Assembly (NCBI RefSeq): GCF_900167435.1
Contig: NZ_FUWS01000004.1
Span: 392,961 to 456,960, forward strand
Origin: Marinactinospora thermotolerans DSM 45154
Lineage (GTDB): Bacteria > Actinomycetota > Actinomycetes > Streptosporangiales > Streptosporangiaceae
Direction: 5' to 3'
Length of the DNA stretch: 64,000 nt
The notes under the pieces were generated by a model that saw nothing but the letters and a program-made list of their open reading frames with translations, did not search any database and was not told where the DNA came from. Positions 52,254 to 60,939 of this stretch are shown piece after piece. Positions within the stretch are counted from its first letter, which is position 1, and the number at the start of each line of letters is the position of its first letter. The translations under genes and the position numbers were made by a program.

Positions 52254-52918
52254 GCCCTCCCTCCGCCGCCCCGCGCGGCGGGGAGCACGGCGCCGGTCGG
52301 GCAGCTCTCCTGGGGCGTTGGCCGTATCGGAGTCCGTCCTGTCCGCACGGGCGGGCCGCCGAGGGAAGGGCCATCCCCGCGCCGGCGCCGCCGCGCGCGT
52401 GGCCGGTTCTTCGGCGGCCCCGCCGGGGGCGGTCTGGAAGACGCCGAGCATGCGCTTGGCGCCCCGCTGCACCGCCTCCCGATCGAGTGGCGGGGGTGCG
52501 TTCGCCGCGGGCGTGTGGAGGCGGGTGGAAGCACGGTTCCCGGCCGGTGACCGACAGCTCGCCGGGGAAGCGGCCCTAGCGGGCGATCTGGTCGAGAGGT
52601 GCTCCTGCTGCAGGGGACCGAACACGCTACAACGGCTTCGTTGGCAAACCGCGCCCAGGTCACGGCTCTACCGCCCAATTCCGTGCTCCCCTCTTTCTCG
52701 CCCCGGACTCCTCCGTCTTGCTTCGCGGCCCCCGGCCGTACCAGACCGCCGCCCCCGGCGCCCAGGGAGCAGGGGCGGCGGCCCTTAGCGGCGGCAACAC
52801 GCGGTTGTCGCCGACGGGTGCACGAGTGCGGGGGCGCGCGGCCGAGGCGGTGCAGAGCGGCCGCGCGCCCGGGTGAAGCCTTCCGTGACCATTGGTCGCC
52901 CCGCTCCAGGAGTCCGGC
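52254..52918. other. Intergenic stretch of about 665 bp, nothing assigned
   Basis: No frame with a convincing start or domain. Small GC-rich repeats occur after the GlcD-like stop but none is a perfect long hairpin. It may hold decayed DNA belonging to the SUKH remnant downstream. Confidence 0.4.
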
Positions 52919-53486
52919 GTGGCGGCGCTCTCCCCGTTGACCGTTCCCCGGTGGCGCGCGTTCCTCCGGGACTACAGCTCCCGGTACTGGACCTCCACCG
53001 CTTTGCGGAACCTTGAGCGCACCGGGGTGGCCCACCTCGTGCCGAGCGAGGCCCAGCGCGCGTCGGGGTGGCTGGGCGGCGCCCCCGCGAGCGAGGAGGA
53101 GATCGCGGCCGTCGAGGAACGGTCAGGGGGTCGCCTGTCGCCCTCCTACCGCGACTTCCTATGGGCCACCAACGGCTTCACCGGGATCGGACGGGTCGCG
53201 CTGCTGCCCGTCGAGCAGGTGGGCTGGTTTCCCGACGCCCTACCAGGCGTGGGTGCAGGCGCCCCTCCCCCAGGTCCCCGCGCCGCTCCGGCGCTGCCTG
53301 CCGACCGGACAGACGACGGCGGCGGGTAACGGCTTGCCGCACGCCGGCAGCGTGGGCGCGGACGGCGCGTGCAGGGCGTGTGAGTGGCGGCCCGGTGAGG
53401 GGGCGGCTTCGAGCGCAACGACGACGTCGCCGCGCTGATGCGGCCGGCCTGCGACGGGCTCTCGCGGGTCGAGGAGGACCACAACG
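52919..53486 (+). pseudogene. SUKH (SMI1/KNR4-like) protein, decayed
   Basis: GTG 52919 has CAGGAG upstream. The first frame reads WRAFLRDYSSRYWTSTALRN, then ASEEEIAAVEERSGGRLSPS and YRDFLWATNGFTGI, the typical SUKH core. After VGWFPDA the coding sense continues in another frame (YQAWVQAPLPQVPAPLRR, then ACEWRPGEG) and again in a third (GFERNDDVAALMRPACD), so at least two frameshifts have occurred. SUKH proteins often act as immunity proteins against nuclease toxins; no toxin gene remains here. Confidence 0.65.
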
Positions 53487-53599
53487 GGGTTCAGGGGGAG
53501 CGTCGTGACCTGGACGAGCCCCGCTGCGGGGGCTCCCCCGTCCTGCTTTTCGGCCGGCCGCGCCTGTGGCCCGGCGCGCACCCGCCGGGCCGCAGCCGG

Positions 53600-54610
53600 T
53601 CAGGGCAGGCGCAACCAGCCGGTGCGCACCCGCCAGTGGCCGCCGCCGCGCAGGTGGGCGACCACCGCGCGTTCCAGGCGGGTGCGCTGGGGCACCGCGT
53701 CGAGGTCCACGCGGGGGTGGCGGAAGACGAACCGGAACACGTCACCGTCACCATCGGCGCCGTCATCGTCGATGAGGGTGAAAAGGCGTTGGAAGGCGAG
53801 AATGTTGGAGTCGGCGGGCAGGTAGCGGGCCAAGGTGGGGTCCAGCAGCCAAGAGGTGCAGGTGGCCACCGCGACGTCGGTGTCGAAGTGCTCGGCGAAG
53901 AAGGGCCGGGCCCGGCGCAGCGAGTCCTGCACCGCCGCGGGGTCCAAGGGGCCGTCTTGGGGGATGTGCAGGCGCAGCGTCGGCTGCCCCGGGCGCAGCT
54001 CGGGGGCGAGGTCCTCGTCCTGGCCGGGCCCGTACCAGGTGACGGCCCCGATCGGGCCGAGCCGACCCGGCTCGTACTGCAACCGGCCCAGCTCATACAG
54101 GCCGCCGCGGTAGTGCAACGCCATCCACGTGGACGTCTCCAACCCGCAGCGGCCCAGCATCGTCCGGGTCTGGGCGAGGTGGCGGCCCATGTCGGCCAGC
54201 GTCGCCGCGGTGACCTCGGCGGGCACCCCGTGGCGGGCGTGGCGGGCGCGCAGCAGGGGCACGGCCGCGGCGAAGGCGAACACCGGCGCGCAGCGCACCC
54301 TCGCGTCGTCGACGTGGTCCAGGCGCGGCCAGTCCCGCCACATCCACGGGTCGTTGTCGACGTCGGCGACGATGCGCGCGTACATGCGCTCCACCAGCCA
54401 CAGCGCCTCCCGCGGCCAGGAGTCGTCAGGCCACAGCGCGGCCAGCTCGGCGGCGTCTTGGGGCAGGGGCGCGAAGGGCTGCAACGCCTCGGCCGCGTCC
54501 TGCGGTGCGGGCAGGCGCAGGCCGGTGTCGGGCAGTTCGGCGATCTCCTTGAGCCACGGGGTCACATCGGCGCCCAGTCCCAGGCGCATCGCGATCGTTT
54601 CGGCGTCCAT
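53600..54610 (-). CDS. Acyltransferase-domain (GNAT-like) protein
   Basis: 336 aa from ATG 54610. The C-terminal half has the GNAT-like pattern of a two-domain actinobacterial family: WMALHYRGGLYELGRLQYEP, then LRLHIPQDGPLDPAAVQDSL and TCTSWLLDP. The N-terminal half is helical with MYARIVADVDNDPWMWRDWP. It probably transfers an acyl group from acyl-CoA, but the acceptor is unknown. CAGGAT lies seven bases before the ATG. It is divergent from an acyl-CoA synthetase gene. Confidence 0.72.
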   Translation of the reverse strand: MDAETIAMRLGLGADVTPWLKEIAELPDTGLRLPAPQDAAEALQPFAPLPQDAAELAALWPDDSWPREALWLVERMYARIVADVDNDPWMWRDWPRLDHVDDARVRCAPVFAFAAAVPLLRARHARHGVPAEVTAATLADMGRHLAQTRTMLGRCGLETSTWMALHYRGGLYELGRLQYEPGRLGPIGAVTWYGPGQDEDLAPELRPGQPTLRLHIPQDGPLDPAAVQDSLRRARPFFAEHFDTDVAVATCTSWLLDPTLARYLPADSNILAFQRLFTLIDDDGADGDGDVFRFVFRHPRVDLDAVPQRTRLERAVVAHLRGGGHWRVRTGWLRLP

Positions 54611-54785
54611 GGGCCTCATCCTGGCCTGTGCGCCGCGGCGGCGCCACGTCTTGATCCGCCGCGTTGCGCCGCGTCCACGGTGTGAGCCCAGGCCCTCACC
54701 GGTGAGGGGCCGCTCACACGCGGGGCATAGTCTGTATGGGCTACACCGATTCGCCTCACGCCTTAAGAAAAGGGGACGGACACCG

Positions 54786-56390
54786 ATGGCCGATCCGGCG
54801 CGGCGGGTAGCCCAATGGCTCGCCGCCTACGACACCGCCGAAGCGTCAGTGGCCCACCTGCTGTGCGACCGCCACGACGGCGACAGCGTCGCGCTCACCG
54901 AGATCGGCCCCGACCTGGTCGGCCGCGACCTCACCTACGGCGAACTGGCCCACCGCTCCAGCGCCCTGGCCCAGGGGCTGGCCGGCCTGGGGGTGGGCCC
55001 CGGCGACCGCGTCGCCACCCTCGTGGGCAAAGGCCACGACCTGGCCGTCGCCGCCCTGGCCATCTGGCGGCTGGGCGCGGTCATGGTCCCCCTGTTCACC
55101 GGCTTCGCCCCCTCCGCGATCGCGCTGCGCCTACGCGGCTCGGCCGCCACCGTCGTCATCGCCGACGACGACCAGCGTCCCAAGCTCGACCCGGGTGAGG
55201 ACATCCCCGCCGCCGCCCCCTGGCGGGTCGTCACCACCGGGCCCGCCCCGCTGCGCCCCGGCGACACCACCACCGCCGAGCTCTCCCACGGCCACACCGG
55301 CCTGCTCGCCCCGGCCGCCACCGGCGGCCACGCCCCTTTCATCCAGATCCACACCTCCGGCAGCGCCGGCCCGCCCACCAGCGTCGACGTGCCCGTGCGC
55401 GCCCTGGCCGCCTTCCACGCCTACCACCACTACGGTCTGGACGCCCGCCCCGACGACGTCTACTGGAACGCCACCGACCCCGGCTGGGCCTATGGCCTCT
55501 ACTACGGGCTGGTCTCGCCCCTGCTCACCGGGCAGCGCAGCCTGCACCTGCGCGCCGGGTTCGACCCCGAGCTGACCCTGGAGGTCTTGGAGACCTTCGC
55601 CGTCACCAACTTCACCGCGGCCCCCACCGTCTACCGGGCGCTGCGTTCCACCGTGAAGACCCTGCCGCCCGGCATCGTCGTGCGGCACCTGTCCAGCACC
55701 GGCGAACCCCTCACCCCCGAGATCACCGCCTGGGCCCACGACACTTTCGGGGTCGCCGTCCACGACCACTACGGCCAGACCGAGATCGGCATGTGCGCCG
55801 GCGTGCACAACCACCCCGACCTGGCCGGGGCCGGCCCGGCCATGACCGCGCTACCGGGGTTCGACGTGCGCGTCTTGGACCCCTTGTCCGACAGCGAGGC
55901 CGCCCCCGGCGCCTTCGGCCGCCTGGCCGTGCGCGTGGACACCAGCCCCGCCATGTGGTTCACCGGCTACCACGAGGGCCCCCTCCCCAGCTCGCGCAGG
56001 TTCAGCCCTGATGGGCGCTGGTACCTCACCGGCGACACCGGCACCCGTGACCAGGCCGCGGGGCTGTCGCTGTTCTCCCGCGACGACGACGTCATCCTCA
56101 CCTCCGGCTACCGGGTGGGCCCCTACGACGTCGAATCGGCGCTGTTGCACCATCCGGCCGTCGCCGAGGTCGCCGTGCACGGCGAACCCGACGAGCTGCG
56201 CGGGCGGATCATCGCCGCCCGCGTCGTCCTCAACGACGGGTTCTCCCCCAGCGACGAGTTGGCCGCCCGCCTCCAAGACACCGTCGAGACCCGGTTCGCC
56301 GCCCACGCCCGCCCCCACCGCATCATCTTCGTCGACGCCCTGCCCAAGACCCCCAGCGGCAAGATCCAACGGCTGCGGTTGCGGGCCTAG
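54786..56390 (+). CDS. AMP-dependent acyl-CoA synthetase (acetyl-CoA synthetase-like)
   Basis: 534 aa, ATG with AAAAGGGGA upstream. The ATP-binding loop is IQIHTSGSAGPPTSV, an atypical version of the usual TSGTTG-P. DHYGQTEIG, YLTGDTG and VILTSGYRVGPYDVES follow, and the C-terminal catalytic lysine lies in PKTPSGKIQR. It activates a carboxylic acid with ATP and CoA; chain length cannot be fixed. It is divergent from the GNAT-like gene. Confidence 0.9.
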   Translation: MADPARRVAQWLAAYDTAEASVAHLLCDRHDGDSVALTEIGPDLVGRDLTYGELAHRSSALAQGLAGLGVGPGDRVATLVGKGHDLAVAALAIWRLGAVMVPLFTGFAPSAIALRLRGSAATVVIADDDQRPKLDPGEDIPAAAPWRVVTTGPAPLRPGDTTTAELSHGHTGLLAPAATGGHAPFIQIHTSGSAGPPTSVDVPVRALAAFHAYHHYGLDARPDDVYWNATDPGWAYGLYYGLVSPLLTGQRSLHLRAGFDPELTLEVLETFAVTNFTAAPTVYRALRSTVKTLPPGIVVRHLSSTGEPLTPEITAWAHDTFGVAVHDHYGQTEIGMCAGVHNHPDLAGAGPAMTALPGFDVRVLDPLSDSEAAPGAFGRLAVRVDTSPAMWFTGYHEGPLPSSRRFSPDGRWYLTGDTGTRDQAAGLSLFSRDDDVILTSGYRVGPYDVESALLHHPAVAEVAVHGEPDELRGRIIAARVVLNDGFSPSDELAARLQDTVETRFAAHARPHRIIFVDALPKTPSGKIQRLRLRA

Positions 56391-56403
56391 GCTCGCGGGG
56401 GCC

Positions 56404-56691
56404 TCACCGCTGCGCGACGATGCGGTCGATGCGCGCCGCCAGGTCGATGTCGCGTTCGGTGATCGCCCCCACCGCGTGCGTCGTCAACGCGAAGGTCACC
56501 TGGTTGTAGCGGATGTCGATGTCGGGATGGTGGCCCGCCTCCTGGGCGGCGTGGGCCACCGCGTTGACCCACTCGATCCCGCCGGGGAAGTCGGGGGCGT
56601 GCACGGTGCGGCGGATCTCATCGCCCACCCGCTCCCACCCGTCCAGGCCCGCCAGGGCCGCGGTGATCTCGGCGTCGTCCATGACCGCCAT
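56404..56691 (-). CDS. Pterin-4a-carbinolamine dehydratase
   Basis: 95 aa. The family signature AAQEAGHHPDIDIRYNQVTFALTTH contains the two catalytic histidines and the aspartate. ATG 56691 has GAGGAG eight bases upstream; other in-frame starts at 56700 and 56682 are less likely. It recycles tetrahydrobiopterin-type cofactors. No aromatic hydroxylase is near. Confidence 0.93.
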   Translation of the reverse strand: MAVMDDAEITAALAGLDGWERVGDEIRRTVHAPDFPGGIEWVNAVAHAAQEAGHHPDIDIRYNQVTFALTTHAVGAITERDIDLAARIDRIVAQR

Positions 56692-56854
56692 GACGACCAC
56701 TCCTCAATCTCACCTCGCCCGGGCCGCCGCCCGGGTCCCTCCATGTCCACCGTGATACCCGGCCCCGGCCACTTCCTCCCACCCAGGAACAGCCTCGCCC
56801 TCCCGCATGTTGTCCCCGATCGCAGCCCACCATGCCCATTGTGAAAGGACCCCT

Positions 56855-57538
56855 GTGAAGATCGACGTCTACTCCGACATCGCCTGCCCGTGGTGCTATG
56901 TCGGCACCCGCCGTCTGCACCGCGCCCTGCAGACCTGGGGCCACCAGGCCGAGGTCACCTACCGGCCTTTCCAGCTCGACCCCACCGCGCCCCTGCGCCC
57001 CCGCCCGCTCAGCGACTACCTGCGGGAACGCTTCGGTGAGGCCGCCACGCAGATGAACGAGCGCCTCACCTCCCTGGGCGCGGCCGAGGGCATCGACTTT
57101 CGTATGGAGCGCGCCCAGGCGGTCAACACCCTCACCGCCCACCGGTTGCTGCACCACGCGCTCACCGACTACGGCCGCCCCACCCAGGCCCGCCTCAAGG
57201 AGGCCCTGTTGCGCGCCTACTTCACCGACGGCGTCAACGTCGCCGACCACGCCGCCCTGGCCGCGCTGGCCGGCGAGGCCGGCATGGACCGCGAGCGCGC
57301 CGAGGCCTACCTGGCCGGCGGTGCGGGCCTGGCCGAGGTGACCGAGGACATCGACCAGGCCCGCCGCATCGGGGTGCGCGCGGTCCCCACCTTCGTCTTC
57401 GCCTCCACCCACGCTTTGCAGGGCGCCCAGCCCGTTGAGACGTTCCTGCAGGCGCTGGAGCAGATCGGCGGCGAGCACGGCCACACCCCCGAGGCCGGCT
57501 GCGCCGATGGCACCTGCGCCGTGCCCTCCGGCGGCTGA
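56855..57538 (+). CDS. DsbA family oxidoreductase (FrnE-like)
   Basis: 227 aa from GTG 56855 with AAAGGA upstream. The thioredoxin-fold start KIDVYSDIACPWCYVGTRRL contains the C-P-W-C active site, and the cis-proline is in VRAVPTFVF. The helical insert is of FrnE type. Two more cysteines occur near the C-terminus (GCADGTCAV). No signal peptide, so it is cytoplasmic. Its client is unknown. Confidence 0.92.
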   Translation: MKIDVYSDIACPWCYVGTRRLHRALQTWGHQAEVTYRPFQLDPTAPLRPRPLSDYLRERFGEAATQMNERLTSLGAAEGIDFRMERAQAVNTLTAHRLLHHALTDYGRPTQARLKEALLRAYFTDGVNVADHAALAALAGEAGMDRERAEAYLAGGAGLAEVTEDIDQARRIGVRAVPTFVFASTHALQGAQPVETFLQALEQIGGEHGHTPEAGCADGTCAVPSGG

Positions 57539-57543
57539 TCGGC

Positions 57544-57576
57544 GCCCCGCCCCGGCCAGCCGCGCCGGGGCGGGGC
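57544..57576 (+). terminator. Terminator after the DsbA-family gene
   Basis: GCCCCGCCCCGGC and GCCGGGGCGGGGC form a perfect 13-bp stem with a 7-nt loop, followed by CTTA, five bases after the stop. Confidence 0.8.
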
Positions 57577-57767
57577 CTTAAGCGTCCGTGGCCAGGGGCT
57601 GCTTCCCGCGCCGCGACACGGCGCCGCGCTCGAAAGACTCCGCCCCGGCAAGCGCCCACAGGCCCGTCCTTGCCTCCTAGGCCCTGTCCGACAGGTGATC
57701 ACCGGGTGGGAGCGAGGCGCGCTCCGTTCGCCTTGCCGTTGTGGCGCCGGCCGGTGATCCTGGGGAG

Positions 57768-58049
57768 ATGCCAGGGCAGAGGAAGAGAAGGCGGCGGCAG
57801 GAGGCCGCGAGTCGGCGGCTTGCCGCTCGCGGCGTCCCGGAGGCCGGACGGTGGGAAGTGGTCCTGGAGACCGGGGACGGCGCGCAACTGCGCGCCCACG
57901 TGCGGCGTCTTCAGGAGGCGGGATGGGACGCCTCGCTGATCCGGATCGACACGCTCTGTGGCCGCCTGGAGTATCCGTCCCAGTACCGCCTGAGCCGGTT
58001 CGTGACGGGCCCCGCGTCCGGCTCCGGCGAGGAGCACGCGGATGGTTGA
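57768..58049 (+). CDS. Small basic protein of unknown function
   Basis: 93 aa, ATG after TGGGGAG. Arg-rich start (GQRKRRRRQEAASRR), then a compact region GRWEVVLETGDGAQLRAHVR and DTLCGRLEYPSQYRLSRFV. Its order suggests a folded alpha/beta domain. CCTGTCCGACAGG, a 13-bp palindrome, lies 72 bases upstream and resembles the ends of some insertion sequences, but no transposase is seen. Not a recognised family. Confidence 0.5.
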   Translation: MPGQRKRRRRQEAASRRLAARGVPEAGRWEVVLETGDGAQLRAHVRRLQEAGWDASLIRIDTLCGRLEYPSQYRLSRFVTGPASGSGEEHADG

Positions 58050-58496
58050 TCTTGGGACGGGCCGGGGTGAGGGGCGCGGCATGGGGGCGCGTAGGGCCCT
58101 TGCCGCCCCACGTGGACGGGCGTGACCGTCCACGGCGGCAGGTGGTCGACGGTGTGCCGTGGTAGCCGCGGACCGGGGTCTGCTGGCGTGATCTCCCGGA
58201 AAGGCAGGGGCCGCTGCGGGGTGTCCCGCAGCGGTTCGCCCGGAAGGCGGAGGGCACCTGGGGTTCGTCTGGGGCCGCGGCGACGCGGCGGGCCGTGAAT
58301 TCGAGACCCCGGAGAACGCGGCGCGCCGCCGTGGCGTCAGGACCGTCCGCCCGTACGCGGCAACCAGCACCCCCGGTCCGCGAACAGCCACGTTCCCTGA
58401 CCGGCCCGGTGAACCGGGGCCGCGCCCTCGCGTCGCGACACCGCCGTGAGCCCGGTCCGCTGACCAGGGCCGCCCAGGAGGTCTCCGACGCCGTGA
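58050..58496. other. Non-coding stretch with one hairpin
   Basis: No clear gene. CCGCTGCGGG-GTGT-CCCGCAGCGG (58212-58235) is a perfect 10-bp stem with a 4-nt loop. It could end transcripts from either side. Confidence 0.5.
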
Positions 58497-58853
58497 TCAG
58501 TCACCGCGCGGTCCTCCCGCCGCCCCAGCCCCTTCTTCCCGCTCCAACGCGATGCGGCAGCGTTCGACCTGGTCGGCCACCTGTTCCATGAACCAGCGCA
58601 TGATCTCGTAGGGGACGACGCGCTCGGCCGGGCTGTGGACGCGGACGGCCGGCTCCAGATCCGGGTCCTCGTCCGCGACAAGCGCGACCAGGAAGGCCGG
58701 GCCGGGCACGTGGGCCACCGCGGGCTCCTCGGCCCCCGTGGCCGGCGCCGGCACGGTCTCGCTCAGCTCCACGGCCCAGGCGTCCTCGGGCGAGGCGTAG
58801 TGGAAGAGGACGGCGTAGTGACGACCTTCGTGTTCCCGCAGCTCCCATGGCAT
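58497..58853 (-). CDS. Small hypothetical protein
   Basis: 118 aa, starting MPWELREHEGRHYAVLFHYA. No purine-rich ribosome-binding site is obvious. The middle contains SPEDAWAVELSETVPAP and FLVALVADEDPDLEPAVRVH and the end is helical (VPYEIMRWFMEQVADQVERC). It looks like a compact alpha/beta protein with no catalytic signature. Not recognised. It lies next to a membrane pseudokinase gene on the same strand. Confidence 0.55.
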   Translation of the reverse strand: MPWELREHEGRHYAVLFHYASPEDAWAVELSETVPAPATGAEEPAVAHVPGPAFLVALVADEDPDLEPAVRVHSPAERVVPYEIMRWFMEQVADQVERCRIALEREEGAGAAGGPRGD

Positions 58854-58942
58854 GTCAGCGGGCTGCCATAGTGGCCGGAGCGGAGTCTCGCGGGTATCGG
58901 GCTCTCCCCCGGGCACAGCGGCCCCCGGTTGCGGGGCGTCCC

Positions 58943-59743
58943 TTAGGCGAGGTCCTGCGGATCGGTCGGCTCCACCGGCATCCCCTCGACGTCCTCGTCG
59001 TCCAACGGCACCGACGGCACCTCGGAAGGCCCCGGCGAGACCCGCGGCTCCTGCGTCCCCTCCTCCTGGGGCCGGCCCGGGGAGGGCTCGCCGCTGTCCC
59101 CCGGGGAGGAGCTCGGCGACGGCGACGGCTCGGCCGACTCCGTGCCTCCCCCTTGGGGCGTCTGCTCCCGGCCCGGCTCCCGGCCGCCCAGGGCCGACAG
59201 GTAGAGGTACAACAACACCAACAGCACCAGGAACAACAGCAGCAGCACCACCAGGCCCGCCACCACCCGCCGGTCCGGTTCGGCGTGCACCACCCCCGAA
59301 CCCGCGCGGCCGGGAAGCCGGCCCCACCGCGGCGCGCCCCCACCGCCCTCGCCCGCCCAATACGGCGCCAACCTCACCCCGCCGGCCGAGGCTCCCCCCG
59401 CGCCGACCGGCTCCAAGAACACCTCCGCGCCGCGCCCGCCCTCCGCATAGGGCACCGCCACCCACGGAGCCGACAACGATGAGGTGGCCGCGGCCACCAC
59501 CCGCGGCGGGCTCGCCACGCCGGCCCCCTTGGTCACCGCCGCGACGAACCGGTCGCGCGCCGCCGCATCGGCCGCCGCCCCCCGGCTCAGCATCGCCACG
59601 CTCACCGCCCGGCCGCGCCGGTCACGCGCCAGGTAGACCACGCCCACCGGACTGTCGGCCAGCCGCCCTTGCAGCCGGAACGCGCCCAACTGTCGCGGAT
59701 CGGCGTCACGCAAAGCGGCCACGTCCCGCACCCCATCAGCCAC
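58943..59743 (-). CDS. Membrane pseudokinase: Ser/Thr kinase N-lobe fragment, one TM helix, acidic tail
   Basis: 266 aa from GTG 59743, with GGGAGG ten bases upstream. Residues about 18-120 resemble the N-lobe of a PknB-type kinase (LGAFRLQGRLADSPVGVVYL, then ARDRRGRAVSVAMLSRGA). The glycine loop is degenerate, the usual V-A-x-K reads VSVAML and the C-lobe motifs (HRD, DFG) are absent. A TM helix follows (VVAGLVVLLLLFLVLLVLL), then a Pro/Ser/Glu-rich tail of about 80 residues. It probably signals through binding, not phosphorylation. It is divergent from the MoxR operon. Confidence 0.65.
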   Translation of the reverse strand: MADGVRDVAALRDADPRQLGAFRLQGRLADSPVGVVYLARDRRGRAVSVAMLSRGAAADAAARDRFVAAVTKGAGVASPPRVVAAATSSLSAPWVAVPYAEGGRGAEVFLEPVGAGGASAGGVRLAPYWAGEGGGGAPRWGRLPGRAGSGVVHAEPDRRVVAGLVVLLLLFLVLLVLLYLYLSALGGREPGREQTPQGGGTESAEPSPSPSSSPGDSGEPSPGRPQEEGTQEPRVSPGPSEVPSVPLDDEDVEGMPVEPTDPQDLA

Positions 59744-59892
59744 CCCGAGGCCACCTCCCGTGCAACCCGCGCGGCACACCCACCCCAGCCACCCGTCCGG
59801 CCGCGTCCACAGCGGGTAGTCTCGCCGTTGCGTGACCACCAACGTACCCGGCCGCCGCCGGCACCGGGGAGCGCCCAGCCAGGAGAACGCCC

Positions 59893-60939
59893 ATGCCCGA
59901 GCCCGCCACGCCCCGCTCGCCCGCATCCCCGCCGCCCGGTGACGCCACCCGCCTGCTGCGCGCCGCCCTGCACGAGGTCTCCACGGTCATCGTCGGTCAA
60001 GACCACATGGTCGAACGCACCCTCATCGCGCTCATCGCCCAAGGCCACTGCCTGCTCGAAGGCGTCCCCGGCGTCGCCAAGACCCTGGCCGTGTCCACCC
60101 TGGCCACCGTCACCGGCGGCACCTTCACCCGCATCCAGTTCACCCCCGACCTCGTCCCCTCCGACATCGTCGGCACCCGCATCTACCACCCCTCCACCGA
60201 ACAGTTCGACGTCGAGCTGGGCCCCGTCTTCGCCAACTTCGTCCTCGCCGACGAGATCAACCGGGCCCCCGCCAAGGTCCAGTCCTCCCTGCTGGAGGTC
60301 ATGGCCGAACGACAGGTCTCCCTGGGCGGCACCACCCACCCGCTGCCCGACCCCTTCATCGTCATCGCCACCCAAAACCCCGTCGAGTCCGAAGGCGTCT
60401 ACCCGCTGCCCGAGGCCCAACGCGACCGGTTCCTCATGAAGGTCGTCGTCCCCCACCCGCGCGCCCACGAGGAGATGGAGATCCTGCGGCGCATGAGCAC
60501 CCGCCCGCCCCGCCCCCAACGTGTCCTGGACCCCCTCACCCTCAAGGAACTGCAGGCCGACGCCGAGGCCGTCCAAGTCCACCAGCTCATCGCCGACTAC
60601 GTGGTGCGCGTCATCATGGCCACCCGCGAACCCGAGTCCTACGGCCTGCCCGAACTGCGCCGCGTCATCGACGTCGGCGCCAGCCCGCGCGCCACCCTGG
60701 GCCTGGTCGCCGCCGCCCGCGCCCTGGCCCTCATCCGTGGCCGCGACTACGTCCTGCCCGACGACGTGCGCCTGCTCGCCCGCGATGTCATCTCCCACCG
60801 CCTCATCCTCACCTTCGACGCGCTCGCCGATGGCATCACCACCGACCAGGTCGTCGACCGGATCCTGGCCGCCGTGCCCCCGCCCCGCGTCATCTGGGAC
60901 GAGCCGGCCGGCCCCGATGCCGCCACCGCCACCAGGTGA
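59893..60939 (+). CDS. MoxR-family AAA+ ATPase
   Basis: 348 aa with AGGAGA before the ATG. Walker A is LLEGVPGVAKT, Walker B is FVLADEINRAPAKVQSSLLE, sensor-1 asparagine lies in IATQNPVESEGVYPLPEAQ and the arginine finger in RDRF; the pre-sensor C-terminal helical lid follows. MoxR ATPases act as chaperones or assembly factors for protein complexes, usually with DUF58 and VWA partners, which follow here. The stop overlaps the next start (GTGA). Confidence 0.95.
   Translation: MPEPATPRSPASPPPGDATRLLRAALHEVSTVIVGQDHMVERTLIALIAQGHCLLEGVPGVAKTLAVSTLATVTGGTFTRIQFTPDLVPSDIVGTRIYHPSTEQFDVELGPVFANFVLADEINRAPAKVQSSLLEVMAERQVSLGGTTHPLPDPFIVIATQNPVESEGVYPLPEAQRDRFLMKVVVPHPRAHEEMEILRRMSTRPPRPQRVLDPLTLKELQADAEAVQVHQLIADYVVRVIMATREPESYGLPELRRVIDVGASPRATLGLVAAARALALIRGRDYVLPDDVRLLARDVISHRLILTFDALADGITTDQVVDRILAAVPPPRVIWDEPAGPDAATATR

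Noticed and set aside
52318..52788. Plus-strand open frame of about 157 codons between the GlcD-like gene and the SUKH remnant.
   Set aside because: Arg/Pro/Ala-rich with no ribosome-binding site or motif, and third-position composition is not gene-like.
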